Below, in pieces: positions 11,662-20,690 of a DNA stretch of 64,000 nt. Numbering within the stretch: the stretch's first letter is position 1; the number at the start of each line of letters is the position of its first letter. The stretch is from assembly GCF_029625315.1 (NCBI RefSeq), contig NZ_CP121110.1:1851501-1915500 (forward strand), read 5' to 3'. The translations under genes and the position numbers were made by a program. The notes beneath the pieces were generated by a model, which saw only the letters and a list, made by a program, of their open reading frames with translations, had not been told where the DNA came from and did no database searches. This DNA is from Flavobacterium ginsengisoli (GTDB lineage Bacteria > Bacteroidota > Bacteroidia > Flavobacteriales > Flavobacteriaceae).

Positions 11662-12072
11662 TTATTTTACAGTAGTTTCTATTGTAGTAGAATCTACCTG
11701 TACTTTTACATTTAAAGAATCATCTGTTTCTATTTTTTCTATTTTGACAGAATCTAAAGCTCTCTTAATTTCATCTTTGTGTTCTAAAGCCATAGAACCT
11801 ACTGAGCCTACAAAAATAGCAACCCAGATAATAACAAAAACTGTTGTCGCGATTCCTAAATAAAGACCCGCTTTCGGCAAAGACGTCGATGCATTTTCTT
11901 TTTTTGCTTGATTTAAAGCAATAGCTCCAAACACAATCGCAAGGACGCCAAATATTACAGCTATAAAACCAAAGCAAGGGATAAATGCTGCCAATACACC
12001 TATAATACCAAAAATTAAAGCGATAATACCTAGCGACTGACCAGCATTTGAAGAAGGTAAATTGTTTTCCAT
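11662..12072 (-). CDS. DUF4190-like small membrane protein
   Basis: The 136-residue protein starts at the ATG at 12072; a TTG at 12099 would add nine residues. It has a hydrophobic pair at about residues 12-58 (SLGIIALIFGIIGVLAAFIP and FIAVIFGVLAIVFGAIALNQ) and a third segment at about 72-96. The Gly/Ala/Ile-rich layout ending in GAIALNQAKK resembles DUF4190 proteins. The C-terminal tail of about 35 residues is acidic and soluble. Role unknown. It is followed closely by the DUF2752-like gene. Confidence 0.62.
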   Translation of the reverse strand: MENNLPSSNAGQSLGIIALIFGIIGVLAAFIPCFGFIAVIFGVLAIVFGAIALNQAKKENASTSLPKAGLYLGIATTVFVIIWVAIFVGSVGSMALEHKDEIKRALDSVKIEKIETDDSLNVKVQVDSTTIETTVK

Positions 12073-12176
12073 AAAAAATTGTTTTGTTAGTTCAGACAAA
12101 AATAGAAAACGACTAACACAAACTATAACTATAGAATCTAAGTTATTAACAATTAAATTAACCTTCTTTTTCTGAA

Positions 12177-12407
12177 TTAAGGTTTTGGATATTGTTTTTT
12201 GATATTTCGAATCAATTCTTCCAATCCGTTCAATTTCAACTCATAAATTAATTGTAACTGCTGTCCTAATTCTCCTTTTGGAAATCCTTTGTTATGATAC
12301 CAAACCACATAATATTCAGGTAAATCTATCAAATATTTTCCTTCGTATTTTCCGAAAGGCATTTTGGTGTGGGCTAATTTTATGAGCTGTTTTTTGTCTT
12401 GATCCAT
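12177..12407 (-). CDS. DUF3820 family protein
   Basis: The 76-residue cytoplasmic protein contains MPFGKYEGKYLIDLPEYYVV near residues 16-35 and a WYHNKGFPKGELGQQL segment, the signature of DUF3820. Such proteins are common and short; the biochemical role is not established. The start ATG is at 12407. No operon partner is evident. Confidence 0.75.
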   Translation of the reverse strand: MDQDKKQLIKLAHTKMPFGKYEGKYLIDLPEYYVVWYHNKGFPKGELGQQLQLIYELKLNGLEELIRNIKKQYPKP

Positions 12408-12694
12408 AGTTTTTAAGAAGAAAGAAGCAAGAAGAAAGATTTTATAGATTTTCTGCTTATTTCATTTTATACAAAACTACCATTTATTTTTTCTTTTGCC
12501 ACAGATTAAAAGGATTCTCACAGATTATAACTTAGCTTCTCAGCAACTCAGCAACTTAGAATCTAAACAAAAAAAGAAGCAAGAAAAAAGAACCTATTTT
12601 CGTTCCCTCTTCCTGCTTCAAAAATATTATTTAAGCTTTATTACTAATTTTCTAAAAGACTAAAAAAAACTTAGAATCTCAAAACCTTAGCAAC
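12408..12694. other. Intergenic region with degenerate flavobacterial repeats
   Basis: This gap holds no convincing gene. It contains degenerate short repeats such as 'ccacagattaaaaggatt' and several copies of 'agcaacttagaatct' (about 12545-12560 and 12670-12705). These are typical of intergenic DNA in this group; further copies of the family occur near 49540 and 50300. Confidence 0.45.
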
Positions 12695-14633
12695 TTAGAA
12701 TCTTAATAGTGCCATCTCACAAAAGCCTCCATTGCGACGATAAGTCGCAAGACCTAATTGGTGGTACAATTCTGCTGTTTCACGGTTTCTGTCTTCTGCT
12801 CTCTGCCAGAACTCTCTTGCGTCTGTTCCTTGAAAAACAACACCGTCTTTTTGAGATTGGTGTTTGAAAATTCCGTGACGTTTTGCCAAAACCTGATCAG
12901 GGCTCATTGGAACCGCCATTTCAACTTCGTCAATTCCCCACTCTTGCCAAGCTCCACGGTATAACCATAACCAGCAGTCGTTCATGAATTCTTTTGGTTT
13001 TAAAACTTTTACCGCTTCAAAAATAGCATCTAAACAAACTTTGTGCGTTCCGTGTGGATCTGCTAAATCTCCAGTCGCATAAATTTGGTGTGGTTTAATT
13101 TTTTCAATTAAATCTACTGTCAATTGAATATCTTCTGGTCCGATTGGTTTTTTCTCGATTGTTCCTGTTTCATAGAAAGGCAATTCCATAAAGTGAATCT
13201 GAGAATCTGGAAGACCAACAAAATGACTTGTAGCTCTCGCCTCTCCTTTTCTAATTAAACCTTTAATATAACGAACTTCTGGAATATCAATTTCGCTGTT
13301 CTTTTTGTTCTGTAAGAATGCTTCAGCTTTTTTGTAGATATTATCTGCCTCTTCGCTTTTGATTCCGAATTTTTCGTTGTAATCAATTACGAATCTTGCG
13401 AAACGTAAAGCTTCATCATCAGCAACTGCAATGTTTCCAGATGTTTGGTAAGCTACGTGCACTTCGTGCCCTTGCTCTTGTAAACGCATAAAAGTTCCTC
13501 CCATACTGATAATATCGTCATCAGGATGCGGACTGAAAATCAATACACGTTTTTTTGCCGGTTCTGCTCTTTCAGGACGATTTGTATCATCTGCATTTGG
13601 TTTTCCACCTGGCCAACCCGTAATTGTATTTTGTAATTTATTAAATATCTTAATGTTAGTATCGTAAGCTGGACCTGAATCTGCTAACAAATCACTCATA
13701 CCGTTTTCGATATAATCAGCATCTGTAAGCATTAAAATTGGTTTTTTAAGATCCAATGCCAATCCTAAAACTGCTTTACGAGTTAATTTGTCTGTCCAAA
13801 CGATTTTTTCAACCAACCAAGGCTTGTTGATTCTCGTTAATTTTGAAGAAGCTTCTTTGTCTAAAACAAAAACTGCGTTGTTATGCTCTTGCAAGAATGA
13901 AGCAGGAACTCTATTTGTAACTTCATCTTCAACAGATTTTTTTACAATGTTTGCTTTTCCTTCTCCCCAAGCCAATAAGATCACTCTTTTTGCTTCCATG
14001 ATTTTTTTAACACCAAGCGTAATTGCAGTTCTTGGCGTATTATTTAAACCAAAGAAATCTTTACTTGCAAGCAACTCTTGTAATATGATCCAAAGCCACC
14101 AAACGAGTTTTAGAGTTTTGAAGCGAACCTGACTCATTAAATCCGATGTGTCCGTTTCCTCCAATTCCAAGAATCTGAAGATCAATCCCTCCTAAAGCTT
14201 CAATTTTAGCTTCATATTCGTGGCAGTAATCTGCAATTTGTTCTTTAGTTAAAAGTCCGTCTGGAACGTGAGCATTTTCAGGTAAAATATCGACATGATC
14301 AAACAAAAGTTCTTTCATGAAACGAACATAACTGTTGATTGAATTTGGTTCCATTGGATAATACTCATCCAAGTTAAAACTGATTACGTTTTTGAAACTC
14401 AAACCTTCTTCTTTATGAAGACGCACTAATTCAGCATACAAACCTTTTGGAGAAGAACCGGTAGCTAATCCTAAAATACAAGGTTTTCCTTCTTTTTGTT
14501 TTTCTTTGATTAAAGACGCAATTTCCTGCGCTACTTCTTTTGAAGCGTCCGTTGAATTTTCAAAAACAACTGTGTTAATGTTTTCGAATCGTTTTTCGAA
14601 ACCTGTTGCTTTGTCGATTTTACTTTTTAACAT
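12695..14633 (-). CDS. nagB: Glucosamine-6-phosphate deaminase fused to LmbE-like deacetylase, frameshifted
   Basis: Two enzyme domains lie in one chain. The N-terminal 260 residues are NagB (LGLATGSSPKGLY, ISFNLDEYY, LGIGGNGHIGFNE), which converts glucosamine-6-phosphate to fructose-6-phosphate and ammonia. The C-terminal part is an LmbE/PIG-L zinc deacetylase-like domain with FSPHPDDDIISMGGT and a downstream DPHGTHK. The break is at 14067-14072, where the coding strand has GCTTGC. Removing the T gives VAASKDFFGLNN and one frame of about 645 residues; otherwise the parts are 14061-14633 and 12695-14185. It is the last gene of the leftward sugar operon, 24 bases after the transporter, and would feed amino sugars into glycolysis. 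Confidence 0.9.
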
Positions 14634-14657
14634 GATATATTAATTTTTATTTTTTGT

Positions 14658-16037
14658 TCAACTATTCCATTTCCTGTATTTATGCCCTTTTACAGCATAA
14701 AACAAAATCATTGCATAAGAAGGCAGTAACATTAAGTAAGCTAATTGATTTCCGCTTTTCGAAACCTCTTGCATATTTTTTGCAACATTTGCAGAATTGA
14801 TACTTTCGGTGATCATTCCATAAAAAAGTGGAAAAACTGCTCCACCGATAATTCCCATAATCAAAATAGCACTTCCAATCTTTGTATAACCTCCTAAATC
14901 CTGCAGAGCCATTGGCCATATTGCTGGCCAGCATAATGCATTTGCGAGTCCCAAAAGCGCTACTAAAAGTATCACCAATGGTATATTTGGAGTTCCAGGC
15001 AATGCAATCATTATCTTTGGAGAAATCAAAACAATTGCCGTAACCAACACCAAACCAAGCAATCCAGACACTTTTAAAGCAGTGACTTGCGAAACATATT
15101 TAGGAATCAAAACTATACCAAGAATATAGCCGATCACCATTGCTGACATGGTAAATGAGGTTAATTTGAGATAAAAATTCCCTTCTTCACCATAAACTCC
15201 CAACTGTTTTCCGAAAGCTCCGATCGAATCTCCCGCCAAAACTTCGGCAGATAAATACAACATTAGAGTTATTACTCCTAAAACCAATTGCGGGTGCTGA
15301 AAAGCATTTTTAATTTGTTTAAAAACACTTAATTCTGACACATTTCCATCTTCGCCCAAATCAATTTCTGGAAGAGGAGAAAATTTCACCATTAAAGCTA
15401 AAACTGTAATAATCAACCCCATATAAAGATACGGTGTTTGTAATTGCAAAGCAAGAGAATTTAATGCGCTAGTTTTTGCGACTTCATCCATCAAGGCAAT
15501 TTTGTCTGCGGTAAAGTCCTGCATATTAGACAAAATCAAAATAGTAAGCACAATTGGCGCAACAAAACCTGCCAATTTATTTGCAATTCCTAAAACACTG
15601 ATTCTTGCGAAAGCACTTTCTCTTGGGCCAATTACAACAACATACGGATTTGAAGCTGTCTGCAAAACTGCCAAACCAGTTCCCATGATAAATAAAGCTA
15701 ATAAAAACAAGAGAAATGTACGACTTGAAGCCGCTGGATAAAACATAAATGCTCCCGCGGCGATAATCAATAATCCTAAAGAAATTCCGTTTTTATATCC
15801 CACTTTTTCAATAATATAAGAAGAAGGAACTGCCATTACGAAGTAGGCAATATAAAATGCGAAAGTCACAAAATAGGCTTGCGAAGAAGTTAGTTCGCAA
15901 GCTAATTCAAAAAACGGAATTAGTGGTCCGTTAAGCCAGGTTACAAATCCTAGAATAAAAAACAATAAAGTTAAAATTACCATCGGAACAATGGTACTTT
16001 TTTTCTCCAGCTGTAATGTACTTTGAATGTTTGTCAT
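14658..16037 (-). CDS. MFS sugar transporter (FucP-like)
   Basis: The 459-residue integral membrane protein has about 12 hydrophobic segments and FucP/GlcP-type features: FFILGFVTWLNGPLIPFF near the N-terminus, VTFAFYIAYFVMAVPSS, and LQTASNPYVVVIGP. Family members import fucose, glucose/galactose or N-acetylglucosamine by proton symport. The exact substrate cannot be read from the sequence; in this operon an amino sugar or galactose-type sugar is likely. GCTTGC and GCAAGC at 15879-15903 are in frame and encode the expected ELACELTSSQAY, so they are natural. Confidence 0.88.
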   Translation of the reverse strand: MTNIQSTLQLEKKSTIVPMVILTLLFFILGFVTWLNGPLIPFFELACELTSSQAYFVTFAFYIAYFVMAVPSSYIIEKVGYKNGISLGLLIIAAGAFMFYPAASSRTFLLFLLALFIMGTGLAVLQTASNPYVVVIGPRESAFARISVLGIANKLAGFVAPIVLTILILSNMQDFTADKIALMDEVAKTSALNSLALQLQTPYLYMGLIITVLALMVKFSPLPEIDLGEDGNVSELSVFKQIKNAFQHPQLVLGVITLMLYLSAEVLAGDSIGAFGKQLGVYGEEGNFYLKLTSFTMSAMVIGYILGIVLIPKYVSQVTALKVSGLLGLVLVTAIVLISPKIMIALPGTPNIPLVILLVALLGLANALCWPAIWPMALQDLGGYTKIGSAILIMGIIGGAVFPLFYGMITESINSANVAKNMQEVSKSGNQLAYLMLLPSYAMILFYAVKGHKYRKWNS

Positions 16038-16202
16038 AATTTTTGGTTGATTTAGTTATAGATTTATTTAATTCAAAATCTAAATTAGAATCAACTCTCA
16101 CATTATTGATTGCGTAATTTATGCAAATATCTGCATTTTTTTTGCAAAACAAAAGTACTACATTAAATTTCCTTATTCTCTAATTTAGATATGAAAGTTT
16201 TG

Positions 16203-17084
16203 TTAATTTTTATTATTCCAATTTAAATCAGGATAATATTTTGCCAAATATGTTTTTACTTCGGCAATATCTTCTTTAGCAGTCAGGTCAGGAACGTGCT
16301 CAGAAAACGGAATTCCGATCGTTGTATTCGGATTTTCCTTAACGGAGTTCAAAAGAACCGTCGGAAGCTCCTTTTCATCACGCTCTGGATGAACAGGACA
16401 ATTTTTAAGATGTATATATAAAGTCTTGCCGTTAAACTTAAAAGCATTCATACTAACACGTATTTTTCCTTCTGCATCTTTATATTGCTCCAAATCTTCT
16501 TCTGTAGGCTTTTCTAAAATATCCAACAACTGATTATTCTGGTCCAATTTTGCAATTGCAAAACGGGAAATACGCTCTAGCGGAAAATCCATTGCATCGC
16601 GATCATAACTAATAAAAGCATTCGGACTTTCGGTTTCCCTTAAAGCACGCAATGCTTCAGCCGAATACAAATTATCGCTATTGCAAACCGAATAAAACTG
16701 CGAATTTAGCTCTGGATATTGCTCTACAGCTTGAAACAGAGCATCTGCAGTTCCAAAAGGCTTTACTCTTCCTTCAGGAATATACTGAACAGCAAATGAA
16801 ATATTGAGTCCGTGAAAATCGTTATCCTTCATTTTACTTCCATAAAACTCTTTAAATAATTCTCCTTGTTCTCCTATTATAATATAGATATTTTTATAGC
16901 CTGCTTTTTTCGCATTCCATAAAAGATAATCCAAAAGAGGTCTTCCGCTTGAACCAACACCTATTAAACCTTTACTTCTTTCGTTGGCCTGCGCAATTTC
17001 TTCTGGAGATAAATTATCTGTAACCGCTTCTTTCTTCATACGAGAAGAAGCTCCGCCGGCTAGAATTACTAAACTGTCATGCAT
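16203..17084 (-). CDS. Sugar nucleotidyltransferase
   Basis: The 293-residue protein has a nucleotidyltransferase (NTP_transferase-like) fold. The N-terminal signature is LVILAGGASSRM, and further on are KNIYIIIGEQGELF and VKPFGTADALFQAV. Such enzymes join a sugar-1-phosphate to a nucleotide. It lies six bases after the GHMP kinase, whose product would be a sugar-1-phosphate, so the pair probably activates a scavenged sugar to an NDP-sugar. The C-terminal 90 residues are less conserved. The substrate is not readable from the sequence. Confidence 0.78.
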   Translation of the reverse strand: MHDSLVILAGGASSRMKKEAVTDNLSPEEIAQANERSKGLIGVGSSGRPLLDYLLWNAKKAGYKNIYIIIGEQGELFKEFYGSKMKDNDFHGLNISFAVQYIPEGRVKPFGTADALFQAVEQYPELNSQFYSVCNSDNLYSAEALRALRETESPNAFISYDRDAMDFPLERISRFAIAKLDQNNQLLDILEKPTEEDLEQYKDAEGKIRVSMNAFKFNGKTLYIHLKNCPVHPERDEKELPTVLLNSVKENPNTTIGIPFSEHVPDLTAKEDIAEVKTYLAKYYPDLNWNNKN

Positions 17085-17090
17085 TTTATT

Positions 17091-18183
17091 TTAAATTTCA
17101 ATATTATTAATAATTCGTACTCCTGGATCAACATTTACCGCGTAAGCTTCTTGGGCTCCAGCATCTAAAATCGCTTTTATAACTGCGTCTTCGTTTTTAG
17201 GATCGGCAATTACAACAATACTTCCGCCACCGCCAGAGCCCACAATTTTTGCTCCATATGCTCCTGCTTTTAATGCCGCGTTAACCATTGCATCAATTCT
17301 TGGGACAGTAATTTTCAGTAAATCGCGCAAAACTTCATGATGTCCATTCATTAATGCTCCAATTTTTTTAAGATCTAAAACTGGTTTTTCGAATTCCTTT
17401 AACGCTTCTTTGGTATAATGGTAATTCTTGATTGCCGCTTCAAAAAACGGAATCATACGATCTGGAAGGCAATTTCTGTATTTATCCAAATCCTCTATTT
17501 CAGCAAGCATTTAAATCAAACTGTGGATAATTCTGTTTTACAAGATCAATTGCCATTAAAGCATTGCCTTTTAATTCGCCAAGCAAACCAATAGTTTCCT
17601 TTGGAACACCCGAAACTCCTGTAATCAATCCTTTTAATTCTGTTCCTATTACATCAAAAGAAAACGGTTTTTTTGTATTGATATAAACGATATTTCCAAC
17701 GCCAATGCTAAAATGATCCATCATTCCGCCAGGTTCTCCGTGTTCCAAAACTTCAGATTCATAACCTAATTTAGAAAGAAATTCGGGCGTAACTTCATGA
17801 TCTATTCCAAAAGCTTCTATCAGAAAACGAATCCAAGCCATCAGCAAAGCCGACGAACTCGATGTTCCCGAATTAATCGGAATGTCTCCGGTAATTGTAA
17901 TATCATAACCAGATGTAGGCTTACAGCCGTGTCTGCGCAATACGCGCAATGAGGAAGCAAAATAATCTCTTGATTCTAATTTTTCGAAAGCCTCGTGTAT
18001 ATCAATAACTCTAATTTCATTAATATCAACCATATTCAGAACAAATGTCTCGGTCTGATTTTCTGTTGCAATCAATTTAATATTTCGATCTATCGCACAG
18101 GCTATAACAGGCAACCCTAAATAATCTTGATGATCTCCAAAAAGACAGGTTCGGCCAGGAGCTAATGACGTAATTTTTTTCAC
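17091..18183 (-). CDS. GHMP family sugar kinase (galactokinase/N-acetylhexosamine kinase type), frameshifted
   Basis: The kinase phosphorylates a sugar, most likely at C1. Visible motifs are LAPGRTCLFGDHQDYLG at the N-terminus, the GHMP loop PINSGTSSSSALLMA, GEPGGMMDHFSIGVG, and the C-terminal KIVGSGGGGSIVV. The frame breaks at 17503-17508, where coding GCTTGC replaces GCTGC. Removing one T gives FDLNAAEIEDLDKY and about 363 residues. As sequenced the parts are 17500-18183 and 17091-17510. The start is a GTG at 18183, because an in-frame stop lies just upstream. It is the first gene of the leftward operon under the operator module at 18273-18356. Confidence 0.85.
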
Positions 18184-18272
18184 TTAAACACTTTGTGTTA
18201 AAACACTTTATTTCAATAAATTAAAGTGCTGTTTGGTTATAGATTTATTTTAGTTTTTTGGTTTTGATTTCA

Positions 18273-18303
18273 CGAAACTAGAGATTATATTTTTATAAAA
18301 CAA
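18273..18303 (-). promoter_or_regulatory. Promoter of the leftward sugar operon
   Basis: On the minus strand a TTG (18303-18301) is followed after 20 bases by TAGTTTCG (18280-18273), one mismatch from TANNTTTG. The arrangement is copied at 20691-20721. Transcription would begin about 85 bases before the kinase GTG. The leader contains a GTGTTTTAACAC palindrome near 18193-18204. Confidence 0.6.
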
Positions 18304-18318
18304 GAAAAAATATAAAAA

Positions 18319-18355
18319 TGTGCTCGAACACACTATTTTTATGTTCTCGAGCACA
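18319..18355. promoter_or_regulatory. Paired operator sites, left copy
   Basis: Two palindromic 14-mers centred on CG lie 23 bases apart centre to centre: TGTGCTCGAACACA (18319-18332) and TGTTCTCGAGCACA (18342-18355). CG-centred palindromes are typical LacI-family operators, and the LacI-type gene starts 60 bases away. The same two boxes occur in inverted orientation at 20638-20674. They lie just upstream of the -33 element of the leftward promoter. Confidence 0.75.
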
Positions 18356-18401
18356 TTTATTAATTCTTACAGAAAAAATGCGTTTATTAAATCAAAGTTT
18401 T

Positions 18402-18409
18402 TATATTTG
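18402..18409 (+). promoter_or_regulatory. -7 promoter box of the LacI-type gene
   Basis: TATATTTG matches TANNTTTG perfectly and ends only five bases before the ATG at 18415, so transcription would begin at or next to the start codon. I see no TTG -33 element at the standard distance. The operator pair lies about 50 bases upstream, which would allow autoregulation. Confidence 0.5.
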
Positions 18410-18414
18410 TCTAT

Positions 18415-19455
18415 ATGGATAAAAAGTACACAATTAAGGATATTGCGCAAATGGCTGGAGTTTCTAAAGGAACTGTAGACCGTGTTCTGCACAACAGAGG
18501 AAAAGTCTCTCCTGCTGCACTCGAAAAGATCAATGAGGTTTTGAATGTTATTGATTATGAACCCAACTTAATTGCGCGAAATTTAAAAAGCACAAAAGTG
18601 TACCGCATTTGCGTTTTACTTCCAGATCCTGTATTTGATCCTTACTGGCTTCCTTGCGTTAACGGAATCCAAGATGCGATTACAGAATTTAAAGCTTATA
18701 ATGTTGTTATAGAAATACATTATTTTAATCCAGAAAGCACCAAATCTTTTTTAAAGACCAACGAAGCGATTATTTCCCAATCACCTGATGCCGTTTTATT
18801 GACTCCGCTTTTCCATAAAGAAACCATCGAAATTATAAATCAATATGATGAACTGGGAATTATGGTTAATACTTTTAACAACCAGGTCGAATCTTCTTCT
18901 ATCAAAAGTTTTGTGGGACAAGATTTGTACAAAAGCGGTCGTGTCGCCGCGAGTTTAATGAATTTGATTCTTCAGAAAGGCCAAATTGCGATTATTCATA
19001 TTGATGAAAGTCTGAAAAATGCCGTTCACATGCAGGAAAAGGAACGAGGTTTTAGAAGTTATTTTGACGAAAAAAATCTTCCTGATTACTCTTTAACCAC
19101 ATTAAAACTGAAATATTCCAACATAGAAAATAAGCTCACTGCTTTTTTAGATGAAAATCCAGATTTAAGCGGAATTTTTATTACAACTTCCAAAGCATAC
19201 CAAATCGCCTCTATTTTATCATCAATTACAGACAAAAAGATTGCTTTGATTGGCTACGATTTAATTGATAAAAATGTTAGCTTTTTAAACCAAGGCTTGG
19301 TTCATTTCTTAATTCATCAAAATCAAAAAAGGCAGGCTTATTTAGGCGTAAGCACTTTGGCTGATCATTTTATCTTCAGAAAAGACATTCCGGAAACCAT
19401 TTTGCTTCCTATCGATATTATAAATGTAGAAAATGCTTCTTTTTACGTTAGTTAA
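18415..19455 (+). CDS. LacI-family transcriptional regulator of the glycan locus
   Basis: The 346-residue regulator has an N-terminal LacI helix-turn-helix (YTIKDIAQMAGVSKGTVDRV, then the hinge region ending EPNLIARNLKS). A periplasmic-binding-protein-like sugar domain follows from about residue 62. It sits in the middle of the locus, between two identical operator modules, and is the obvious candidate to bind them. The effector is probably a sugar from the pathway; the sequence does not say which. The ATG at 18415 gives the standard LacI N-terminus. The gene ends in a region of convergent hairpins before the CBM9-like gene. Confidence 0.88.
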   Translation: MDKKYTIKDIAQMAGVSKGTVDRVLHNRGKVSPAALEKINEVLNVIDYEPNLIARNLKSTKVYRICVLLPDPVFDPYWLPCVNGIQDAITEFKAYNVVIEIHYFNPESTKSFLKTNEAIISQSPDAVLLTPLFHKETIEIINQYDELGIMVNTFNNQVESSSIKSFVGQDLYKSGRVAASLMNLILQKGQIAIIHIDESLKNAVHMQEKERGFRSYFDEKNLPDYSLTTLKLKYSNIENKLTAFLDENPDLSGIFITTSKAYQIASILSSITDKKIALIGYDLIDKNVSFLNQGLVHFLIHQNQKRQAYLGVSTLADHFIFRKDIPETILLPIDIINVENASFYVS

Positions 19456-19518
19456 GGAGTTTCTTACGCTAAGACGCTAAGGCACCAAGTTTTTTTTAAA
19501 CTTTTACCAATTTAATTC

Positions 19519-19650
19519 TCGCAAAAGCACTAAGACTCAAAGTTTTTTAACTTTCAAATTATAACCTCAGTTGCCTCCAGCTAAAGCTTGAGGCAATTGA
19601 AATTTCTTTTTCCTTTAAAAAACTTTGAGTCTTCGTGCCTTTGTGGCAAA
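19519..19650. terminator. Nested hairpins between convergent genes, likely bidirectional terminator
   Basis: A perfect 19-base inverted repeat (19532-19550 and 19615-19633) has the core AAGACTCAAAGTTTTTT. It encloses a smaller hairpin TTGCCTC...GAGGCAA (19571-19596). Flanking bases continue the pairing imperfectly. It lies between the 3' ends of the regulator and the CBM9-like gene and would stop transcripts from both sides. The sequence belongs to the 'acgctaag/gactcaaag' repeat family seen between flavobacterial genes. Confidence 0.6.
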
Positions 19651-20289
19651 TTACTTCATCAAAACAAATTTACCAAAAGAAGAAGCAATATGAAAATTCG
19701 GTTCTGCTGTATTTGGATTTATCCAAGAAATCCATGTTGGTTCATAATTTCCGTCTTCAGCTTTAGAGAATTTAGCTCGGTAAACTCCAATTTCCACAAT
19801 ATTATCATGGATCAAATCTAATTCTTCTAGTGAAGCAATACTGATTCTACCCACAACAGTAAAAGAATTTTGTTCTTTTACCGATTGTATTTCTAACTGT
19901 TTTTCTGGCCATTTCCAATTGTAATCAAAATTCCAGTTCGGATAAGCTTCAAAATCCAAAATACGTGCATCTACATCCATTTCCAAACAATAATAGGGAC
20001 TTAGTTTTTCATCTTTTCTAAAAAACAGCTCTACTCTATCTGAATTACAAATACTATCTGTAGAATTGTCTTTTCGATCAATATAAACCTCTGAATCAAA
20101 AACTTGAAAATTAAAATACAGATAATCTAAATCCCAAAGCGCACGAAATTCAATTTTCAGAACTGGATCATTATTCCATGGCGAAGTAAAATCAGTTAAA
20201 CAATTTGCTTTTTCCCAAAAAAAAGAATCTAAAATCTGAGTTACATTCTTTTCATTTTTATCGATTATTTCTACGTGGTATTCTTTCAA
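19651..20289 (-). CDS. Carbohydrate-binding family 9-like protein without signal peptide
   Basis: The 212-residue protein resembles CBM9/DOMON-type carbohydrate-binding domains: FFWEKANCLTDFTSPWN at the start, then RALWDLDYLYFNFQVFD, SDRVELFFRK and EIGVYRAKFS. It has no signal peptide or membrane segment, so it may be cytoplasmic, which is unusual for a carbohydrate-binding module; the true N-terminus could lie elsewhere. It is on the minus strand inside the control region of the locus, convergent with the regulator. A role in sensing or handling the imported sugar is speculation. Confidence 0.7.
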   Translation of the reverse strand: MKEYHVEIIDKNEKNVTQILDSFFWEKANCLTDFTSPWNNDPVLKIEFRALWDLDYLYFNFQVFDSEVYIDRKDNSTDSICNSDRVELFFRKDEKLSPYYCLEMDVDARILDFEAYPNWNFDYNWKWPEKQLEIQSVKEQNSFTVVGRISIASLEELDLIHDNIVEIGVYRAKFSKAEDGNYEPTWISWINPNTAEPNFHIASSFGKFVLMK

Positions 20290-20637
20290 AATTCTTCTTC
20301 TTAAAATCTGTTAATTTTTCATTTTCAAAAAAAGTCAAAATGACCATTAATTCATTTCGCGATTTCGGCTTTTTTCTCCATGACCAATATAGTTCAAAAA
20401 TTGAATTAAAAAACAAACCGAATTCATAATAAAAACCAAAAATTCTCTTCATTTCCGCATAAGAAAAGACTGCTTAATTTTTACGTTTTTCATTTAGTGA
20501 TTGCGAAATTCATAAGTTTTTAATAAATCCTTATTTAAAATTTAAAAAACAACACATTTCGCAGGTGCTGCTTTTTCTAAAATATTTTAAAAATATCACA
20601 TCTTTTTAAGTGTAAAAAAATGTATTGTATAATTTTA

Positions 20638-20674
20638 TGTGCTCGAGAACATAGATTTTGTGTGTTCGAGCACA
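20638..20674. promoter_or_regulatory. Paired operator sites, right copy
   Basis: TGTGCTCGAGAACA (20638-20651) and TGTGTTCGAGCACA (20661-20674) are the reverse complements of the two left-hand operators, again 23 bases centre to centre. The nearer box ends 16 bases upstream of the -33 TTG, so the regulator would bind upstream of the promoter rather than over it. Confidence 0.75.
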
Positions 20675-20690
20675 TTTTTTGTGTTTTTTC

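Larger units (their letters stand above)
18273..18356. repeat. Left arm of an inverted repeat carrying promoter and operators
   Basis: About 84 bases here match, as reverse complement, 20637-20721, with a few differences in the spacer between the operators and in the T-rich stretch. The repeat covers operator pair, -33 and -7 elements in the same order relative to each operon, so it looks like a duplicated control module rather than a mobile element. Confidence 0.8.

Noticed and set aside
15879..15903. GCTTGC and GCAAGC in the MFS sugar transporter
   Set aside because: Both lie in frame and encode ELACELTSSQAY, which fits the FucP-type family.
20258..20452. A 64-codon minus-strand frame upstream of the CBM9-like gene
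   Set aside because: It shows no recognisable motif, overlaps the neighbouring gene start and has no promoter or partner; probably chance.
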